Below, piece by piece: positions 22,855-33,897 of a stretch of 64,000 nt of DNA. The stretch's first letter is position 1. Each line of letters starts with the position of its first letter. Source of the DNA: Costus lasius (taxonomy: Eukaryota; Streptophyta; Magnoliopsida; Zingiberales; Costaceae); the NCBI GenBank assembly GCA_027563935.2, contig JANVAS020000231.1, positions 12,666,001-12,730,000 of the forward strand, given 5' to 3'. Position numbers and translations under genes: made by a program. The notes under the pieces were generated by a model. The model did not search any database. It had not been told where the DNA came from and worked only from the letters and a program-made list of their open reading frames with translations.

Positions 22855-22913
22855 TTTTTTTTGACAAAGGGGTTTGACCGCAAGACCTTGTTATCAACAA
22901 CTAAGGTCTTTAC
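22855..22913 (-). mobile_element. SINE-like tail, copy 1
   Basis: The minus strand reads AAAGACCTTAGTTGTTGATA, then AACAAGGTCTTGCGGTCAAA and an A-rich end. GGTCAAACCCC resembles a Pol III B box (GGTTCRANNCC) with one or two changes. A second copy in the opposite orientation is at 23530-23610. Both interrupt the AT-rich core. The 5' part with an A box is not visible, so this is tentative. Confidence 0.4.
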
Positions 22914-23529
22914 GTTTGACAATTTATCAAAAATTGTATACTTCTAACATGAGCAAAAAGTCGAACTTTTTCGAACGGAGATAGTAAGATTGTGAATTTC
23001 AATTTCGTTATTGGTTAACAATTTATGAAAAGTCGATCTTTCTAATTTTTATTATTTTTTTATTTTTTATTATTTGGTTTTCTTATCAAAATTTTAAATT
23101 CTAATTTTTGTTATTATTATTTTGTGAGTTTAAATTTTATTTTGAATTATTATTTTTTTTCCAATTTGTAACTTCGATTTTTTTACTTTTGTTGTTTGAT
23201 TTTTTATTTTTGATTTCTGCTTATTTTATTATTTTTAGTTTTTTTTTATATTTTTTAATAAATTCACAATCATATTAATATTCGAATAAAATCGATTTTT
23301 CGCTTGTGTTATGAGCGTACAATTTTTGGTAAATTTTTAACCATAAATGGAATTTAAATCACGATCTTATCACCGTTCAAATAAGATTAAATGTTTGCTC
23401 GTGTTAGGAGCGTACAAATTTTTGTAAATTGTTAACCATAAACGTAATTGAAATTCACGATCTTACTATCACTGTTTGAAAAAGATTGACTTTTCGCTCT
23501 TGTTAGAAGTATACAATTTTTGGTAAATT

Positions 23530-23610
23530 GTCAAATGTAAAGACCTTAGTTGTTGATAACAAGGTCTTGGGGTCAAATCCCGCTCTCATTACTTAACTTA
23601 CCTATATAAA
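23530..23610 (+). mobile_element. SINE-like tail, copy 2
   Basis: AAAGACCTTAGTTGTTGATA, then GGTCTTGGGGTCAAATCCCG, ending CTTACCTATAT(A)9. It contains a B-box-like GGTCAAATCCC. The sequence between the box and the A tail differs from copy 1, so the two may have distinct ends. Confidence 0.4.
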
Positions 23611-24313
23611 AAAAAATTGTTAAACGTAAACAGAATTATAATCACAATCTTATCACCGTTCGAATAAGTTTAAGTTTTTGCTTATGTAAGGAGAGTATAA
23701 TTTTTTGTAAATTGTCATCCATAAATAGAATTGAAATTCATGATCTTATTATCACAGTTCAAAAAAGATCGACTTTTCGCTCATGTTAAATTGTGAATTT
23801 AAATTTTGTTTGTGATTGATAATTTATCAAAAATTGTACGCATCTGACGCAAGAAAAATTTAATCTTATTCCAACAGTGATAAGATCAGGATTTTAATTC
23901 AATTAATGGTTAATAATTTACTAAAAATTGTACACTTCTAATATAAGCAAAAACTCGATCTTATTCGTACGGTGATAAGATCATGATTTCAATTCCATTT
24001 AGGTTCGACAATTTACAAAAAATTGTATGCCCCTAAGACGAGCAAAATTTCAATCTTACGGATGAAAATTTACCAAAAATTGTACGCGACAAACACGAGA
24101 AAAAAGTCGTATTTGAACGGTGATAAGATGGTGAATTTAAATTCCATTTTCAGTTGACAATTTGCCAAAAATTCTATGATTCTAACTCAAGCGAAAATTC
24201 GATCTTCTTTGAACGGTGAAAAGATCGTGAATATCAATTCCGCTTATGATTAACAATTTATCAAAAATTGTACGCTCCTAACATGAGCGAAAATTAATCT
24301 TATTTGAACGGAA

Positions 24314-24509
24314 TAAACCTGGCAAAAACTGACCCGACCCGTCGACCTGACCCGATTAGACACGAAGTTAGGCGGGTTCGGGTTGGGTCTAATCGTGTTC
24401 GGGTTAGACCCGTTTATGACCCGAAATTAAATGGGTCGTGTCAGGTTGTAATCAGGTGACTCGCTTAACCTGATTATATTATATATATAATTTATGTATA
24501 AATATATAC

Positions 24510-24543
<34 letters not shown>

Positions 24544-24768
24544 TTCGGGTCGAGTCATGTCATGTCGAGTTAATCGGGTTAATATTTTTATATTTATATA
24601 ATTATATATATTTTTTATTAATTATTACTTAAATTATTTAATATTAAGTGGGTTAATCGAGTCGTGTCAGGTTGACCCGAATATATATGGGTCGTGTTTG
24701 GGTTAGATCATCTGACTCAATTAATTAAACGGGTCATATTCGGGTTAAGCTAATCGGGTCACGGGTCA
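24314..24768. mobile_element. Non-autonomous TIR-like element rich in GACCCG motifs
   Basis: GC-richer insert inside the AT-rich core. The left end, CTGACCCGACCCGTCGACCT then GACCCGATTAG, is echoed in reverse at the right end (CTAATCGGGTCACGGGTCA). An (AT)n stretch occupies 24476-24535. The repeat unit it interrupts resumes with TGATAAGATCAT. Possible 8-bp flanks are too diverged to be sure. GACCCG-rich termini are seen in plant hAT-type miniature elements; that assignment is inference. Confidence 0.5.
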
Positions 24769-27689
24769 TGATAAGATCATTAATTTAAATTCCTTTTATG
24801 GTTAACATTTTAACAAAAATTATATGCTCCTAACACGAACAAAAATTTAATCTTATTCGAACAGTAATAAGATCGTGATTTGAATTTTGTTTATGCTTGA
24901 CAATTTACAAAAGCTGAGTCAGCGAACATCAATGGAATTAAAATTCACAATAAGGTCAAATTTTCACTCGTGTTAGGAGTGTACAACTTTTTGTAAATTG
25001 TCATCCATAAACGGAAATTAAAATTCACGTTTTTATCATCGTTTGAATAAAATTGATTTTTCACTCATGTTATAAGCGTACAATCATTAGTAAATTATCA
25101 ACCATAAATGAAATTGAAATTACGATTTTATCACCATTCAAATAAGATTAAATTTGTGCTTATGTTAGGAGCATATAATTTTTGGTAAATTATCAACCAT
25201 AAATGGAATTGAAATCCACGATCTTATCACCCGTTCAAATAAGATAAAATTTTCGCTCGTGTTAGGAGCATACAATTTTTGGTAAATTGTCATGATAAAC
25301 GAAATTGAAATTAACAAACAATATTAGTGTTCAAATAAGAGCAAATTTTTGCTCGTGATAGGTGCATATAATTTTTGGTAAATTATCAACCATAACTGGA
25401 ATTGAAATTCAAAATCTTATTACCATTCGAATAAGATCAAATTTTTACTCGTGTTAGGGGCGTACAAGTTTTTATAAATTGTCAAACATAAACGAAATTA
25501 AAATCACGATCTTATCACCGTACAAATAAGATCGACTTTTTGCTAATGTTAGAAGTGTACACTTTTTGATAAATTGTTAACTATTAACGGAATTAAAATC
25601 TTCATCTTATCACTATTCAAATAAGATTAAATTTTTCTCGTGGTAGGAGCATACAATATTTGGTAAATTGTTAATCATAAACACAATTCCCTTGTGTTTG
25701 TATGATACTAACACGAGCGAAAATTGTACGTTGCTAACACGAGCGAACATTTAATCTTATTCGAACGGTAAAAAGATCGTGAACTTCAATTCAGTTTATA
25801 ATTGACAATTTATCAAAAATTATACGCTCCTAATATGAGCGTACAAAAAAGATCAAATTTTCGCACATGTTAAGAGCGTGCAATTTTTACAAAATTTTCA
25901 ACCATAAACAAATTTCAAATTCATAATCATATTACCGTTTGAATAAGATTAAATTCAAAAAGATCAAATTTTTGCTCGCGTTAAGAGCGTACAATTTTTT
26001 GTAAATTATCAACCATAAAAAGAAATTAAAATTCATGATCTTTATTATCATTCAAATAAGATTGAATTTTCACTCGCGTTATGTGCGTACAATTATTGTT
26101 AAATTATTAACCATAAATGAAATTGAAATCACAATCTTATCACCGTTTGAATAAGATTAATTTTTTGCTCGTATTAGGAGCATACATTTTTTTGTACATT
26201 GCCAATCCTAAATGAAATTAAAATTCACGATTTTATCATTGTTTGAATTAGAACTTTTCGCTCATGTACAATTTTTAGTAAATTATCGACCATAAACGAA
26301 ATTAAAATCACAATCTTATTACCGTTCGAAATAGATTAATTTTTCCTTGTTTTAGGAGCATATAATTTTTGATAAATTGTTAAATTAAATTAAAATTCAC
26401 AATCTTATTACAGTTCGAATAAGATCGAATTTTTACTAGTGTTAGGAGCGTACAATTTTTTGAAAACAAAACATAAACGAAAATGAAATCACAATCTTAT
26501 CACCATACCAAAAATTATACACTCCTAACACTAAATTAAATCTTATTCGCACAGTGATAAGATCGTGATTTTAATTCCGTTTATGTTTAACAATTTTCCA
26601 AAAATTGTAAACTTCTAACATGAGCAAAAAGTCAATCATTTTCAATCGGTGATAGTAAAATCATGAATTTCAATTTCATTTATGGTTAACAATTTACAAA
26701 AATTTCTAGCATGCTAACACAACCAAACATTTTATCTTATTTGAACGATGATAAGAACGTGATTTGAATTTTGTTTACAGCTGAAAAACAAAGTAAAAAA
26801 ATTAAAAATCAAAAGTAAAACATGAGAAATTAAAATTAAGAATTAAAAAAAATTCATATTCATTAATTTAAATAAAAAAATAAAGAAAAGCAAAATATAA
26901 AAGAAAATAAAACAAAACTCTAAAATCATTATGCAAAAATACAAAATTATAAATCATAAATTATGAAACATTTATAAATATTATAAATCAAATTTAAATA
27001 TAAAAAATAAAAAATAAATAAAAATAAAAAATAGTAACTTAGAATCAAAAATCTAAAACTAGATATTGAAAATTAAAAATCAGAAATCAAATGTAAAAAT
27101 CTTAAGTTATAATCAATTTTTGTTGCTTTTATTTTTTGATTTCAATTTATTAAAATTTTTTATTTTTAAATTTTTTACTTTTGATTTTTGATTTTTGATT
27201 TTTTTTACTTTTGATTATTTTTTATTCTAAACATATAATGTTGACTCTGATACCATGACGTAGGGGGAAAGCATGTGATGGACTAGCATAAATAAAAATG
27301 GAACTAAGAGTATACAACTAACATGCAAGATTAAACTACAGTGGTTTTCAAAAATATTTCTTATATTGTTTTAATAAAATCCAAGATTAATGTGTAACTA
27401 AACTAATCTAAACATGCATTTAAACAATTTTAAAGATAGACATGCAAATTAAACTACTAATCATGCAAATCAAAAACATAAAAGAAAATACTAAAAGGAG
27501 ACTCACCTTGCGGTCCTTGAGAATAGAAGAACCGTACATCCCGATCTTCACCGGTCCTACTCTAATGGAAGGTGTCAGTTACACACAGAACATCACAGCA
27601 AGCCCAACATGCGTGGGTGAGTTGTAGAATAAAGTTAAATGACCAACAATATCAAAAGATCAAGAGAGGCTAGTCCTTCAATTTCTCTT

Positions 27690-28500
27690 GCTAATATTTA
27701 AAAAGAATATCTATTTAGAGAGGGAAAAGAGACATCTTGCACAAAGCCTTCATCTTTACTTTGATTCCTACTAATAAGAGAAAAGGTGCAGTAAATTGCT
27801 TTTAAAGATTAAAAGATAAAACACAAGAAAGTTGAAGAACTTATCTAGAATATATGCCATGAGGAAGGGATCCAAGAGATGCAGCAAAAGCAATGTATAT
27901 TAGATAAATCAAATAATGTGTCACGTGAAGAAAGAAAATAAGAACAATCATGTGGGGCTCCTGACATAGTTAGACTTTCTAGGTCTTGGAAACTTTATGA
28001 AGACAGTCTCTATGTAATACCCAACTCTAGATAGAATTATCCTGTCATCACAAAACAGATTGAATTACAGAACAATATCATCACTGAATAAGAGAATAGT
28101 TATTGGAAACTATTTTGACAAAAAAAAGGCAGCATATAAATAATTTTACAAGTTGCACCCAACAAAGATTCTAAGAATAATATCATTTGAAGATTAATAT
28201 CAGAGTTCTCTTGCTAACATTTAAAAAGACTATCTATTTAGAAAGGGAAAAGAGAGGAGATTTTAAGCACCTCCTTCTTCCGTAAGCTGATTCCTACAAA
28301 TAAAAGAGGAGGTACAATAAAATGCTATTAAAGATCAAGAAACAAAACACAAAAAAGTTAGAAAACTTATCTAGAAGATGTGCCATGAGGAAGGGATCCA
28401 AGAGATGCAACAGCAAAAGCAATGTGTGTTAGATAAATCAAATAATGTGTCACATGAGAAAGGAAAATAAGAACAATCAGGTGGTGCTCCTTACATAGTT
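27690..28500. repeat. Mirror of the duplicated arm unit, plus empty site of the solo LTR
   Basis: Reverse-complement counterpart of 17560-18037 and 19738-20010. The two units lie directly next to each other here because the solo LTR is missing. The empty target is CTGAC at 27961-27965. Confidence 0.75.
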
Positions 28501-28693
28501 GGAATAATCTTCTTTAAAAAATAAGTGCAAAGCTAAGCATGATAGTGATTGAGGGCTAAAAAAGTAAAGTCACATATAAATATTTACAATTTGTTTCTGC
28601 TATATATGCCTGTAATGAAGGCAACTAGAAACATAATTCTTTATAAAACACACGAAAATTGATAAATACACACAAGAAAATACAATGTATAAA

Positions 28694-28814
28694 TATCTTA
28701 CTACCTCCATATTTCCGGTGTCTAGTGCGCCGCAGTTGAAAATTTGTCGTGCTCAAATTGAACAGCCCATAATCTCGCACAAGTATCCATATTTGAGATT
28801 TGAAAGCCTAGCGC
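28694..28814 (-). pseudogene. IBR3-like: IBR3-type acyl-CoA dehydrogenase fragment (right arm)
   Basis: Mirror of 17291-17411 on the minus strand, with the same tryptophan-to-stop change (TGA) between GRSI-type and APQIF-type residues and a few private substitutions. Confidence 0.7.
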
Positions 28815-28964
28815 CTAGAAAATACAGTGATACAACATGAACACAGTTACACAAACATGCATGTTTGGAAAATAAGAATATACCTTGATTTTCAGAAGTT
28901 TAACATATAAATTTGAATTTCTATATGAACAACCTAATCTGATACCTAAACTGAACCTAACTAT

Positions 28965-29645
28965 GGAGGTCCTAAATTACTTGTGCTCCTGGGAGACCTC
29001 TTATTGAGGAATTGCGCCCCTGCCAACATCGGTCTCAATCATGCTTGGGCTCTCTTTTGCTATCATCCTTCACATGCGACAATGATGTCTAAATGCTCTT
29101 ATTTTCTTGCTCTTTTGTTTCGGGTTTTCCTGTTCTTTGCTTTAAGTTACTTCTATAATCTTGACGGTTCTAATGACCAGATGAATTCTGCTACTGCCTC
29201 TTCACTATGGCGTCTCACGGGTGCTCACTCTCTCAGTATCTGGCCTCCCCCAATGCTGCTGCCAATCTTCTCAGCAACCTGGAGGCTGTATGCTCTCGTA
29301 GTTCCAGCGACCACATTTTGGCGTGCAGCTCCAGCCAAATGTTGTCCTGTGTTTTGGAGATGTATCTGGGAGTATGTTGTGTACAGTTGCGGAGAACCAT
29401 ACTTGTTATCTTGTGTTTTGGCGCTGTCTTCTTCTTTGTTGGATCTTCTTTTTCTTTCTTTGGAGAAATTACATGTTGTAGCACAGGGTGCACACAAGAA
29501 AATGCAGAGGAAACTCTGCCGAATTTTTCTAGGAATTGAGGGAAGGACAGGGGTGAGAGCAACTGTACAAACTTTGTAAATTCTCTCTTTTGGATTAATG
29601 ACATCTATTTCTTGCCTTCGGCAATATATATATATATATATATTT
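28965..29645 (+). mobile_element. LINE 3'-end insertion in the right arm, (TA)n tail
   Basis: Not present in the left arm, where the sequence passes directly from the GATACCTAAA side to TTTAATATTTAGAC. It ends GACATCTATTTCTTGCCTTC then GGCAA and an (AT) run, the same CTTGCC..GGCA 3' signature as the LINE at 37359. An open frame of 198 codons runs through it, but its hydrophobic, Ser-rich translation matches no LINE domain and is probably 3' UTR. A second copy of ATCTATTTCTTGCCTTCG lies 90 bp downstream at 29700-29718. Confidence 0.55.
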
Positions 29646-30935
29646 AATATTTAGACTCGACACAATGATTAAGGTTTAAAAAAAACACACACAGATAACA
29701 TCTATTTCTTGCCTTCGAATGGTTTAAAATCTTGATATGGTTCACCCATGCATACCAAATGTACTAACAATAAATCATCCTCGTACTAGATATACTGAAA
29801 TTACATGTATTGTCGGTGCCACTAACTAAGAACAAGATATATATATATATGTAATATACTTAACTGGTCCAAACTAACCAACTCTACATATTGGTTCAAG
29901 GTAGAACCGCTACAAACTAGAAATAATAAATAATAGTCAATTCAGACTAGTATCTTATTCCATGTCAAAGTAACAATGAGTAAATTTGAAAATAGCAGGC
30001 AACTCAAAGAAATTAGGATCACATTTCACGTGTATCTTAATGGTGTGTATCACATTCACATGTATAGGTAAATTAGGATCATAAAATTGACTATGCTAAT
30101 TGCATTATTAATCTGAATACAGAAATGAAGTTGCTAGTTTGACAGGATAACAATCATCCATCGACAAAAATCAAACACAAATCTATTACAAATAATGAAA
30201 CAAATGGAGAACCCTTTTTTAGTATAAAAAAAATAACATGAATTTTTAAAACATATGGAGGAATAATATTATCTTTATATAATAGCACCAGATTATAGAC
30301 ATTTGGTATAAAGTGTTCATAATTTATTGTTTAATAGCTGTAATACAACGATGAGAATAACTGAAAGAATAGTTTATCACCTTGATTTACTTTGGTGGGA
30401 TACCTAAACAAGTTGCCCTCCCAATTGCTTTTGCATTACCCAAACGTATCTCATGTAAAATAGAGTTATATTAAACAATTTCTAAATTTCATCATTCTAA
30501 AAAACAATAGAACAATATAGAAGATCCATTGATATAAATAACCTAATCAAGGTAAAGGTCAGTTCGCTTTGGATACTACGAAGGAAAAATGTTAAGTACG
30601 GGGGCACTGCACAATGCAGTGGCCCCATCCACCCTCTATTGTGAATTTCAACATCAACAGGCATGCATCATTATGCTATGTATGTATCTATGCAACAACA
30701 CGCAACCAAGGACCTTACTACTAACTAGAAACATTATTAAATGGAAAAATACTAGTGCTTTCTTGTATGTGATAGTTATTCGCTTGGTTTTAGTAAAACC
30801 AAGCACTCAGAAAAGAAATTCAGCTCCAACCTGCATAATTAAAAGAGGAATCCATAAAAGTTGAAAAACAGTCACAAGAAAGAAAAAAACCTCATTCTCT
30901 TACAATATGCATGAAAATTATGAGTGATTGATCCT

Positions 30936-30940
<5 letters not shown>

Positions 30941-31015
<75 letters not shown>
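30941..31015. repeat. (AT)n microsatellite
   Basis: About 37 uninterrupted AT dinucleotides adjoining the ARIADNE-like fragment. A much shorter TATATA tract adjoins the sister fragment at 44706-44725. Confidence 0.95.
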
Positions 31016-31016
<1 letters not shown>

Positions 31017-31115
31017 TATAAGGAAGTAACCAGGCGATATAAGCCAGTTTTTTATTCCTTGGTTCTACATGAACTTACTGATAATATTTCATTCTTTCAT
31101 AAAAAGATGAAGCAC

Positions 31116-31238
31116 CTGGTCAGATCAGTTAGCTTAGTTCGAAAGTCATTGAACTCTTTCATAGGGGAATTATGCATTCATGTATACTTGAAGCTCCTCT
31201 GCCCATTGATGCAAGCGTTCCAACCCAGACTTAGCCTG
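31116..31238 (-). pseudogene. ARI-like: ARIADNE-type RBR E3 ligase fragment (copy at 31 kb)
   Basis: The minus strand reads SGLERLHQWAEELQVYMNA, then after a break EFNDFRTKLTDLT followed by a GT donor. This is the conserved C-terminal region of plant ARIADNE E3 ubiquitin ligases (SGLERLHQCAEKEL ... FNDFRTKLAGLT). A three-base loss and a nonsense codon separate the two parts. A related, shorter copy is at 44783-44842, and upstream exons are at 43223-43454. Confidence 0.75.
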
Positions 31239-31914
31239 TGAATGAACCTTAAATTTCTTAGGAGGCTTGACAATGTCCAGCTCTTACATGTGTGAAAGAG
31301 CACAAAGTGCTTTTACACCACTTAAGAATTGAGCAATTGCACCAAAGTTCTCGAAAAAATGACTTTAGCTTTCACTAACATTTCAAGCTTTATATCAGAA
31401 TGATAAAAACATATGCTTCAAAAGCACTAGCCTACAAGCACAAAATGATGAGAAGAAACACTCAGAAGAACCAATTTCAAATGTTTCTTATTTCCATCAA
31501 AATAGAATCCTAGGTACTTCACAAGTTCACATGAATAATGGAAGAAAAGAAAAGCAATTTTGTCATTTCTACGTTCAAGAAAAAGCATTCATATTTTTGC
31601 ATGTAAGGTGCAATTATTTAAGAAAAAGCCGATGAGTTGCTACCTTCAATCTTCGCCTTCAAAAATAAGTATTCAACCACCGACGCCTGAGGAAATCAAG
31701 AAAGCAAATTCGTTAGTTAGTAAGTATTCAACTGCCTTCGCCTTTGTATGAAACAACATCTAGCATGAGTATGCCACATATAGTGTATAAATGAAATCAT
31801 CACGTGTTCTATGCAATGATAGTGGTACTTCAGTCTGTTTATGTGACTAAATTAAATAATGATATTAATAATAGACAAATTTACAAAACTCAGCAAGTAC
31901 ATAATAGACAAATT

Positions 31915-32289
31915 CTAAAGCCGTGGACCCCGGACGACGAACTTTCTCGGGTGGACCTATCATCTATCCCGATCTGGGTCCGTATCTACAATTTGCCCTT
32001 GAAGTGGTGGTCCCCCGGAATCATTGGGCAATTAGCGAGTGTTCTTGGTAGACCCATCTCTATGGATCTGGCTACTGCCTCGAAGTCCAGGCTGGGGTTC
32101 ACCAGAATCTGCGTAGAAATTGAAGAAAACTCTAATTTTTCGGAGGTGCTTTCGGTTATGGTTAACGGCGGATCTGAAGCCCACCTCCGTTTTGAATATG
32201 AAGCGGTCCCCCCAAAATGCTCAAAATATAATGTTTATGGTCATTCTTCAAAGAGCTGTGCTGGGGCAGGGTCTGCATCGGGAAGCTAG
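31915..32289 (+). pseudogene. LINE ORF1-like protein (DUF4283 plus zinc knuckle), 5' truncated
   Basis: Reads PWTPDDELSRVDLSSIPIWV, RIYNLPLKWWSPGIIGQLAS, then KSRLGFTRICVEIE. This is the DUF4283-type domain of plant L1 ORF1 proteins, followed by a zinc knuckle PPKCSKYNVYGHSSKSC in which the second cysteine is tyrosine (CX2Y instead of CX2C). The N-terminus is missing. The role in the family is RNA binding in the retrotransposition particle; the altered knuckle would impair it. Confidence 0.8.
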
Positions 32290-32879
32290 GTCTGGAAGGA
32301 GAAACCAAAAATTTCCCAAAAAGTAAGATTTCTGGAGGTAGGAAAAGTTCAGCCCGCTGAACAAAATAGAGCCGGCAGCCCCGCGGAGCAGGCGCAGGCT
32401 CTGGATCAGTACCATTCGAGCAATAGAAAAGATGGGCCTTCTTGTATTACTGATAAAGGACGTTATCATTTGCAAAAGATAACGCAAAGGATAAGGGGGC
32501 CACGCAGCTGGATCACAGACGAATATACACTTGGGCACTGATGTTGCCCCCTTAATGTAGGAGACAGTGGAGCAGTTGATGTATTATGGTTCTCGGCCCC
32601 AAAAATTAGGCCAGCCATGTATTCCAGATCCCATTGATATTGAAGGGGACATTGAGCCAGGCCCTCAAGATGATATCCTTCTCAATGCTGAGATTTGTTC
32701 TATTATCGCTGAAGATGAGAATGGGACAGATGACCTCGATGATCCGCAAGATGTTGTGCTAGTTACGTTAGGAAGGAAAAAAGAAGAAAAAAAGGAAAAA
32801 CCAAGAAGACCTCGTCTAAATCTTCGGACCCTAAGAGCCCTGGTCCGAGTAAATAAGTCACCCCATGACTTGTCAGCCG

Positions 32880-33565
32880 AAGCCAATTGTGTATTGGAAC
32901 ATGAGAGGTTTCAATGCACCTGCCAAGCGGTGGGAGATGGACTTTTTGATTAAGAAATACCAAGTCAAGATGATAGCTATTCTTGAATCCCGTGTCCGTG
33001 AGAAAAAAATGCGCTAATATCATTAATTCTCTCTTCCCCGGATGAGCATTCTCTACCAACTATAATTGCATATCTGGTGGGAGAATTTGGCTGATTTGGG
33101 ACCCGGATTCGTACAAGATGGAGATCTTAGAGAAAAACAACCAGGTGATGATTGCTCGAACTCTTGATGGTCAGGGAAACTTTTTGTTCGCTTTGGGCAT
33201 TGTTTATGGGCTTTATACTACTAATGAGCGCAAGCATATATGGGAGACCGTTACTAAATGGAAAGCCCAAGGGCCCACGGTGGGGATTTTAATATACTAT
33301 TCTCGACTACGGACAAATGTGGGGGCTCCTCCCACAATACTCAAGAGATTTTGGATAATATTCAAATGCGAGCGGCGATGGATATTTGTGATATTCAATA
33401 CCGTGGGGCCTTCTATACATGGTCAAACTCGCAAAGTGGCGACAAAAGAATTTCATGTAAGCTTGATCGGGTTATGGCCACTAGGGACTGATCCAATAAC
33501 TTTCCTCATGCGGAGGCTATATTCTTACACCCTGGCATTTCGGATCACTCCCCGGCTCTATTAAC
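32880..33565 (+). pseudogene. LINE endonuclease (APE-like) domain, frameshifted
   Basis: Segments in shifting frames read FLIKKYQVKMIAILESRV (start of the exonuclease-endonuclease-phosphatase fold with the catalytic E), ISGGRIWLIWDP, GNFLFALGIVYGLYTTNERK, then GDFNILFSTTDK and RGAFYTWSNSQSGDKRISCK, LDRVMATRD. GDFN and the TWSN..LDR motifs are diagnostic. At least three frameshifts break it. Confidence 0.8.
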
Positions 33566-33897
33566 ATTTGGCGAGGACAACCACCATAAAGGGACTAGGT
33601 TTCGATTTTTTAATCATTGGCTTCGTAATCCCAGTATGTATCAGGTGGTGGATGAGGTTTGGAGTTCGACTCAGGTTTATGGCACTCCCATGTTTATACT
33701 TTACCGTAAACTTACTTTAGCTAAAGAATAAAGAGGCCAAAATCCAAGACAACCGGCAGAGACTTGGGGTTGTTCAAAATGCTCTCCAAGTCAACTTCAC
33801 TGAGACCAGCCTTATTTCCCTGGAGAGGAATATCTAGGATGAAATTAAGCGGTATTGGGAGGAGGAGGAGTCTGCCCTTAAGCAAAAGTCCAGGGAC

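Larger units (their letters stand above)
20990..26780. repeat. AT-rich ~95-bp degenerate repeat core in alternating orientation
   Basis: The recurring unit contains AATTGAAATTCACGATCTTAT, CACCGTTCGAATAAGATCG, TTTTCGCTCGTGTTAGGAG and CGTACAATTTTTGGTAAATT in this order (or all reversed). Orientation flips many times: forward near 21000-21290, reversed 21290-21870, forward at 21900, reversed 22060-22430, and so on. Within a unit, CGATCTTAT and ATAAGATCG form a 9-bp stem, and ACAATTT/AAATTGT a second. There are no open frames of note. It behaves like a decayed satellite or a foldback-element interior. Confidence 0.8.
16106..30650. repeat. ~14.5-kb imperfect palindrome (inverted duplication)
   Basis: The outer ends match as reverse complements: GTTGATGTTGAAATTCATAA on the left against TGTGAATTTCAACATCAAC on the right, then the shared block GTGCAGTGCCCCCGTACTTA. 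Pairing continues inward through the arm sequences (CCCTACGTCATTG at 20527 against CCATGACGTAGGG at ~27256; CACAAGGGAATTGTG at ~22032 against 25682) to a centre near 23.9 kb. The sampled outer end differs at about 4 of 100 positions. The left arm is longer because of a 1.7-kb LTR and a short LINE insertion; the right arm carries a LINE fragment. The arms differ enough to rule out a simple assembly fold. Confidence 0.85.
30621..31912. repeat. Unit B of a tandem duplication, copy 1
   Basis: Matches 38239-39195 (copy 2) from GGCCCCATCCACCCTCTATT through CTCAGCAAGTACAT, apart from a ~300-bp segment at 30940-31238 present only here and flanked by near-identical GTGAATGAACCTTAAAT-type 17-mers. Mostly non-coding. 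An exon-like ELDIVKPPKKFKVHS frame lies on the minus strand near 31245-31290, family unknown. Confidence 0.8.

Noticed and set aside
28983..29579. 198-codon open frame on the plus strand
   Set aside because: It is inside a LINE-tail insertion found in only one palindrome arm; the translation is hydrophobic and Ser-rich with no LINE or other domain.
16106..30650. Palindrome as a simple assembly artefact
   Set aside because: The arms differ by scattered substitutions and by three independent insertions with their own target features, which a mirrored assembly error would not produce.
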